From an uncultured Anaerolineae bacterium (GTDB lineage: Bacteria > Chloroflexota > Anaerolineae > Aggregatilineales > Phototrophicaceae): DNA of 64,000 nucleotides. Numbering within the stretch: position 1 is the first letter of the stretch; every line of letters begins with the position of its first letter. Positions 61,540 to 64,000 of this stretch are shown one piece after another. Below the pieces are notes generated by a model. The model was not told the origin of the DNA. It did not search any database and worked only from the letters and a program-made list of their open reading frames with translations. A program made the translations under genes and the position numbers. The stretch spans positions 558,001 to 622,000 of the forward strand of contig CAKQCB010000001.1 of NCBI GenBank assembly GCA_934216615.1. Direction: 5' to 3'.

Positions 61540-62559
61540 CTATAGACCTCGTGTCGAATGCCGTATGATGAGCTGCGTGGAAACGACGATCTCAATCGGA
61601 TGGGTTTCGTTTTCATTCCCTAAGATGGTGAGAAGTCGCTGAGCTGCTTCTTGTCCTAATTGATGTTTGGGGACATCAATGGTCGTCAGCGCGGGGTCAT
61701 TCAGTTTTGCCCATTCGATGTTGTCGAAACCGACAACCGAAACATCGTCTGGAACTTGCCGACCTAGACGCCGCAAAGTACGGATAGCGCCAAATGCCAT
61801 CGCATCATTGACTGCGCAAATCCCTGTAATTTCAGGATGTGCTTCAATCAATTTCTGGGTCGCCCGTTCGCCAGATTCAATTGATGTCAACTCTTCATAA
61901 GCCGCTAACATCGGTAAACCCGCTTCTGTCAATGCTTCATGAACACCGCGCACACGCCGTGCATTGCTATACCAATGCTGTGGGCCGGAAATCACCCCGA
62001 TATATTGATGACCGTATTGAATCAAATGTTGAGCAGCGGTATACCCACCCTCTTTATCATCCGTATTCACACAGTTGATCGTCGAATGGACTAACTTGTT
62101 ATCCACCAACACAATCGGGATGCCTGTTGCGCGCATAGCCAAAATAAAATCTGTGGGGATGTCTGGCCCTGCGAGGATCATGCCATCGACACGGCGCTCA
62201 CGTACAAAGCGAAAATCGCTCGGGGCACTCAAAATTTCAGGCGTCAGTGTGCCAATTGCAACATGATATTCAGTTCCAGCAGAAGCGTGTTCAACCCCTT
62301 GCAAGACTTGACCATAAAAGGGATCGGTCTGCGCTGACAAATGATCTGGTTTTGTGCGTACAAAAAAACCGAGGGTGAATGTTTGGGACGTTGCTAAACC
62401 GCGCGCAATGATATTGGGTACATAGTTCAGTTCCTGCGCACGAAGCAATATCTTTTCACGCAAAGCCTTACTCACACCCGGACGGTCATTCAGCGCCCGT
62501 GAAACGGTGGCCCCAGAAACATTTAAATCAATTGCTATTTGCTCAATAATGCTAGTCAT
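61540..62559 (-). CDS. LacI family transcriptional regulator
   Basis: A 339-residue regulator: helix-turn-helix (about 1-55; IIEQIAIDLNVSGATVSRALNDRPGVSKALREKI split by the hinge helix VPNIIARGLATSQ) and a periplasmic-binding-type effector domain (about 60-335) with DGMILAGPDIP, VLVDNKLVHSTINCVNTDD and VGFDNIEWAKLNDPALTTIDVP. It likely represses the sugar locus and itself until a sugar binds. A perfect palindromic operator lies 26 bp upstream of its start within its promoter. The first residues of the usual (A)TIxDVA start are missing, but the HTH is complete. Confidence 0.93.
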   Translation of the reverse strand: MTSIIEQIAIDLNVSGATVSRALNDRPGVSKALREKILLRAQELNYVPNIIARGLATSQTFTLGFFVRTKPDHLSAQTDPFYGQVLQGVEHASAGTEYHVAIGTLTPEILSAPSDFRFVRERRVDGMILAGPDIPTDFILAMRATGIPIVLVDNKLVHSTINCVNTDDKEGGYTAAQHLIQYGHQYIGVISGPQHWYSNARRVRGVHEALTEAGLPMLAAYEELTSIESGERATQKLIEAHPEITGICAVNDAMAFGAIRTLRRLGRQVPDDVSVVGFDNIEWAKLNDPALTTIDVPKHQLGQEAAQRLLTILGNENETHPIEIVVSTQLIIRHSTRGL

Positions 62560-62576
62560 TGCAAAATAGTCTTTAA

Positions 62577-62604
62577 AGTATAATTTACGTAAGCGCTTAC
62601 GTAA
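62577..62604 (-). promoter_or_regulatory. Candidate promoter of the LacI-family gene
   Basis: On the minus strand TTACGT (62604-62599), 16-bp spacer and TATACT (62582-62577). The spacer lies wholly inside the operator palindrome, which suits autorepression. The -35 is weak. Confidence 0.4.
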
Positions 62605-62606
62605 GC
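62585..62606. promoter_or_regulatory. LacI-family operator (palindrome)
   Basis: TTACGTAAGCGCTTACGTAA (62585-62604) is a perfect 20-bp palindrome. Its core GTAAGCGCTTAC (62589-62600) matches the usual LacI/CcpA-type operator form with the central CpG. A second, overlapping palindrome GCTTACGTAAGC runs 62595-62606. Placed between the lacI gene and the divergent unknown gene, it could control both. Confidence 0.78.
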
Positions 62607-62658
62607 GTAACGCAATCAGAAAAACTTTGTCAAGAATCTTTGGGCAAACTAACCAACA

Positions 62659-64000
62659 GTGAGTATTTCATTGAATATTGAGAGTGATCATTTACGCGTT
62701 GTATTAGGAAAATACGGGTTTCATGTGCAGACGTATCACGCAGGGGAATGGCAGGATACGACAACGGCTGTTTCATCTGCGTTTGGAGGGTTAACCCCTA
62801 GCGAACAAACGCAAACGGGATATAGAGGTGCTGGCGATGGGTTTGAATGGGAAAGTCACTTTAGCCCAAAGTATTCGGGAATTCTCATTCAAACGAGGCT
62901 AAGTGTACGCAAGGCTGTTAAACTCAACCCTTCGATGATCTTATGGCTTCATCAACTGGATGATATGGAAGACCGTCAAGCGCACACGTGGCGACAAACG
63001 ATTTTGCGCGCGCCATCCCTCAACGCAACTGGTTTAGGGGGTAATGATCTGCCTGCCTGTTATCTCTACGATCACGCAGGGCACACCGAAACGATCTGTT
63101 ATTACCCGCCTGATCAATTTGCTTGGACAGCGCGACGTTTTGGAGACTTTCAAATGCGTGAAGTCTTTCGCTATCATCCTGATGCGCGTTATGGACTCGG
63201 CCTAACACCCATCACGACGGAAGCCGAATTTGAATTTCCTGTAGGCGAACATCATTTTGAGTGGTGGTTTACACAGAAAAAGCGCGATACCATCCCCACC
63301 GCATGGGAAGCTCAAACAGCGCTGATCGAAGCGCTTGACCCGCATCTCGACCCAACGCCAACCCTCATTGACGGGGCGATACCTTGGTCAGAAATGGCAA
63401 AAAACACACAGTCCGATTTAAAAGAAGAGGCGTGTTGGCTCACCGTGAACGGCGTGAAGGGGTTACGTGCCTATGTCAAAGGCAGTTCAGCCGTAGGTCG
63501 TGACCATGATCGCGGGTTTGAATTGATGACCCAGCTCGACGTTTTACACCCGCTGTTGTTATGGTCACATATGAGCGGACATTCGGCTGACCCGCTCATC
63601 GTGGATCGGTTATTGAAAACACTTCCAGAGTTTGATCGCCCACTCCATCATTTTGTCGCCAATGGCTTTCCCGCCAAAGAAGATGACACCTACATGGATA
63701 CGTGGTACTTCCTTGAAAACGCGCTGATCAAACTGCCGTGGGTGGCTCATCTCACCCAAAATTCGACACTCCAAGCGATGTTTCTCTCCGCGTTAAAAGG
63801 CGCGCAAGAACTTGCACACCACTCGAATTATATTTTTCCGCTCTTTGCCGACGCGCAAGATTGGAAGATGCGCGGTGGGTTGCTAAACCCAAGTGTCGGG
63901 GGACTCTATGCGGCGGGCTGTGTGCTAGGTTGGCAGATCACACAAGATGAACTGTGGTTACAAGAAGCATCCGAAACATTACAGACGTTTCATCGTTTGC
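62659..64000 (+). CDS. Unknown protein divergent from the LacI gene, partial (C-terminus beyond right edge)
   Basis: About 447 codons are open from GTG 62659 to the window edge with no stop. The N-terminal half (about 1-250) looks beta-rich (GDGFEWESHFSP, FEFPVGEHHFEWWFT), the second half (about 260-447) helical with EDDTYMDTWYFLENALIKLPW and FADAQDWKMRGGLL, a layout seen in (alpha/alpha)-barrel glycoside hydrolases, so a carbohydrate-active enzyme is a reasonable guess. No signal peptide is evident, so it may act in the cytoplasm on imported sugar. Start is uncertain: TTG 62671 has GTGAG upstream. No family is recognised. Confidence 0.6.
   Translation, partial: MSISLNIESDHLRVVLGKYGFHVQTYHAGEWQDTTTAVSSAFGGLTPSEQTQTGYRGAGDGFEWESHFSPKYSGILIQTRLSVRKAVKLNPSMILWLHQLDDMEDRQAHTWRQTILRAPSLNATGLGGNDLPACYLYDHAGHTETICYYPPDQFAWTARRFGDFQMREVFRYHPDARYGLGLTPITTEAEFEFPVGEHHFEWWFTQKKRDTIPTAWEAQTALIEALDPHLDPTPTLIDGAIPWSEMAKNTQSDLKEEACWLTVNGVKGLRAYVKGSSAVGRDHDRGFELMTQLDVLHPLLLWSHMSGHSADPLIVDRLLKTLPEFDRPLHHFVANGFPAKEDDTYMDTWYFLENALIKLPWVAHLTQNSTLQAMFLSALKGAQELAHHSNYIFPLFADAQDWKMRGGLLNPSVGGLYAAGCVLGWQITQDELWLQEASETLQTFHRL

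Noticed and set aside
62629..62634. TTGACA on the minus strand upstream of the LacI gene.
   Set aside because: No -10 element lies 16-18 bp downstream of it; TATACT with a spacer covering the operator is the better candidate.

Overview
The window looks like a chromosomal segment of a member of the Chloroflexota, most probably an Anaerolineae-like lineage. I infer this from the gene content and protein style, not from a marker-gene comparison. Several secreted proteins carry long Pro/Thr linkers and bacterial SH3 repeats. There is an AfsR/SARP-type regulator fused to an NTPase and TPRs, a DUF3662-FHA protein next to SEDS and PBP genes, DUF4397 proteins and frequent TTG/GTG starts, all typical of that group. 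No phage genes, insertion sequences or CRISPR arrays were seen, and no gene-free stretch exceeds 300 bases.

Layout. Positions 1-2163 (minus) hold a CpaF-like secretion ATPase running off the left edge and a nicotinate phosphoribosyltransferase. Positions 2264-4613 carry adenosine kinase and adenosylhomocysteinase, which together clear S-adenosylhomocysteine. A DUF4397/SH3 secreted protein, TatD and a small secreted protein follow. Positions 8679-16783 are a tightly overlapping five-gene surface-glycan cassette (GT2, GT4, ArnT/PMT-like, YfhO-like, O-antigen-ligase-like). Positions 16902-18096 are the classic rpsF-ssb-rpsR operon with a possible S6:S18-responsive leader, followed by a membrane-anchored PpiC foldase.

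Positions 19734-24640 hold a cell-wall block: a DUF3662-FHA protein, a membrane FHA protein, mtnP, a RodA/FtsW protein and a penicillin-binding-protein homologue in which all three catalytic motifs are lost. A PHP hydrolase, a C39-like peptidase with TPRs, MurJ and a run of small metabolic enzymes continue to 31948. Positions 32095-39713 are informational genes (ffh, rpsP, khpA, rimM, dprA, manC, topA). Positions 39926-51674 hold extracytoplasmic proteins: a proline-rich membrane protein, a receptor-like binding protein with SH3 and CARDB domains, an M23 lipoprotein, an SH3/zinc-ribbon membrane protein and a protein ending in an LCCL-like domain. greA, ftcD, a metallo-beta-lactamase-fold hydrolase and a tRNA-Arg(CCG) lie among them.

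From 51755 a SARP-NTPase-TPR regulator is followed by a carbohydrate locus on the minus strand: a GH130-like enzyme, a secreted (alpha/alpha)-toroid protein with a CBM9 domain, two ABC sugar permeases, a sugar-binding protein and a LacI regulator with a perfect palindromic operator at its promoter. A divergent unknown gene runs off the right edge.

The most unusual signals are the catalytically stripped PBP homologue beside RodA and FHA genes without a kinase or phosphatase, the 11-bp tandem repeat directly before the SARP gene, the possible SD-masking leader hairpin of rpsF, and the nested carbohydrate-binding architecture of the 805-residue secreted protein. I did not find a complete system that I can call undescribed. 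These are hypotheses from reading alone.
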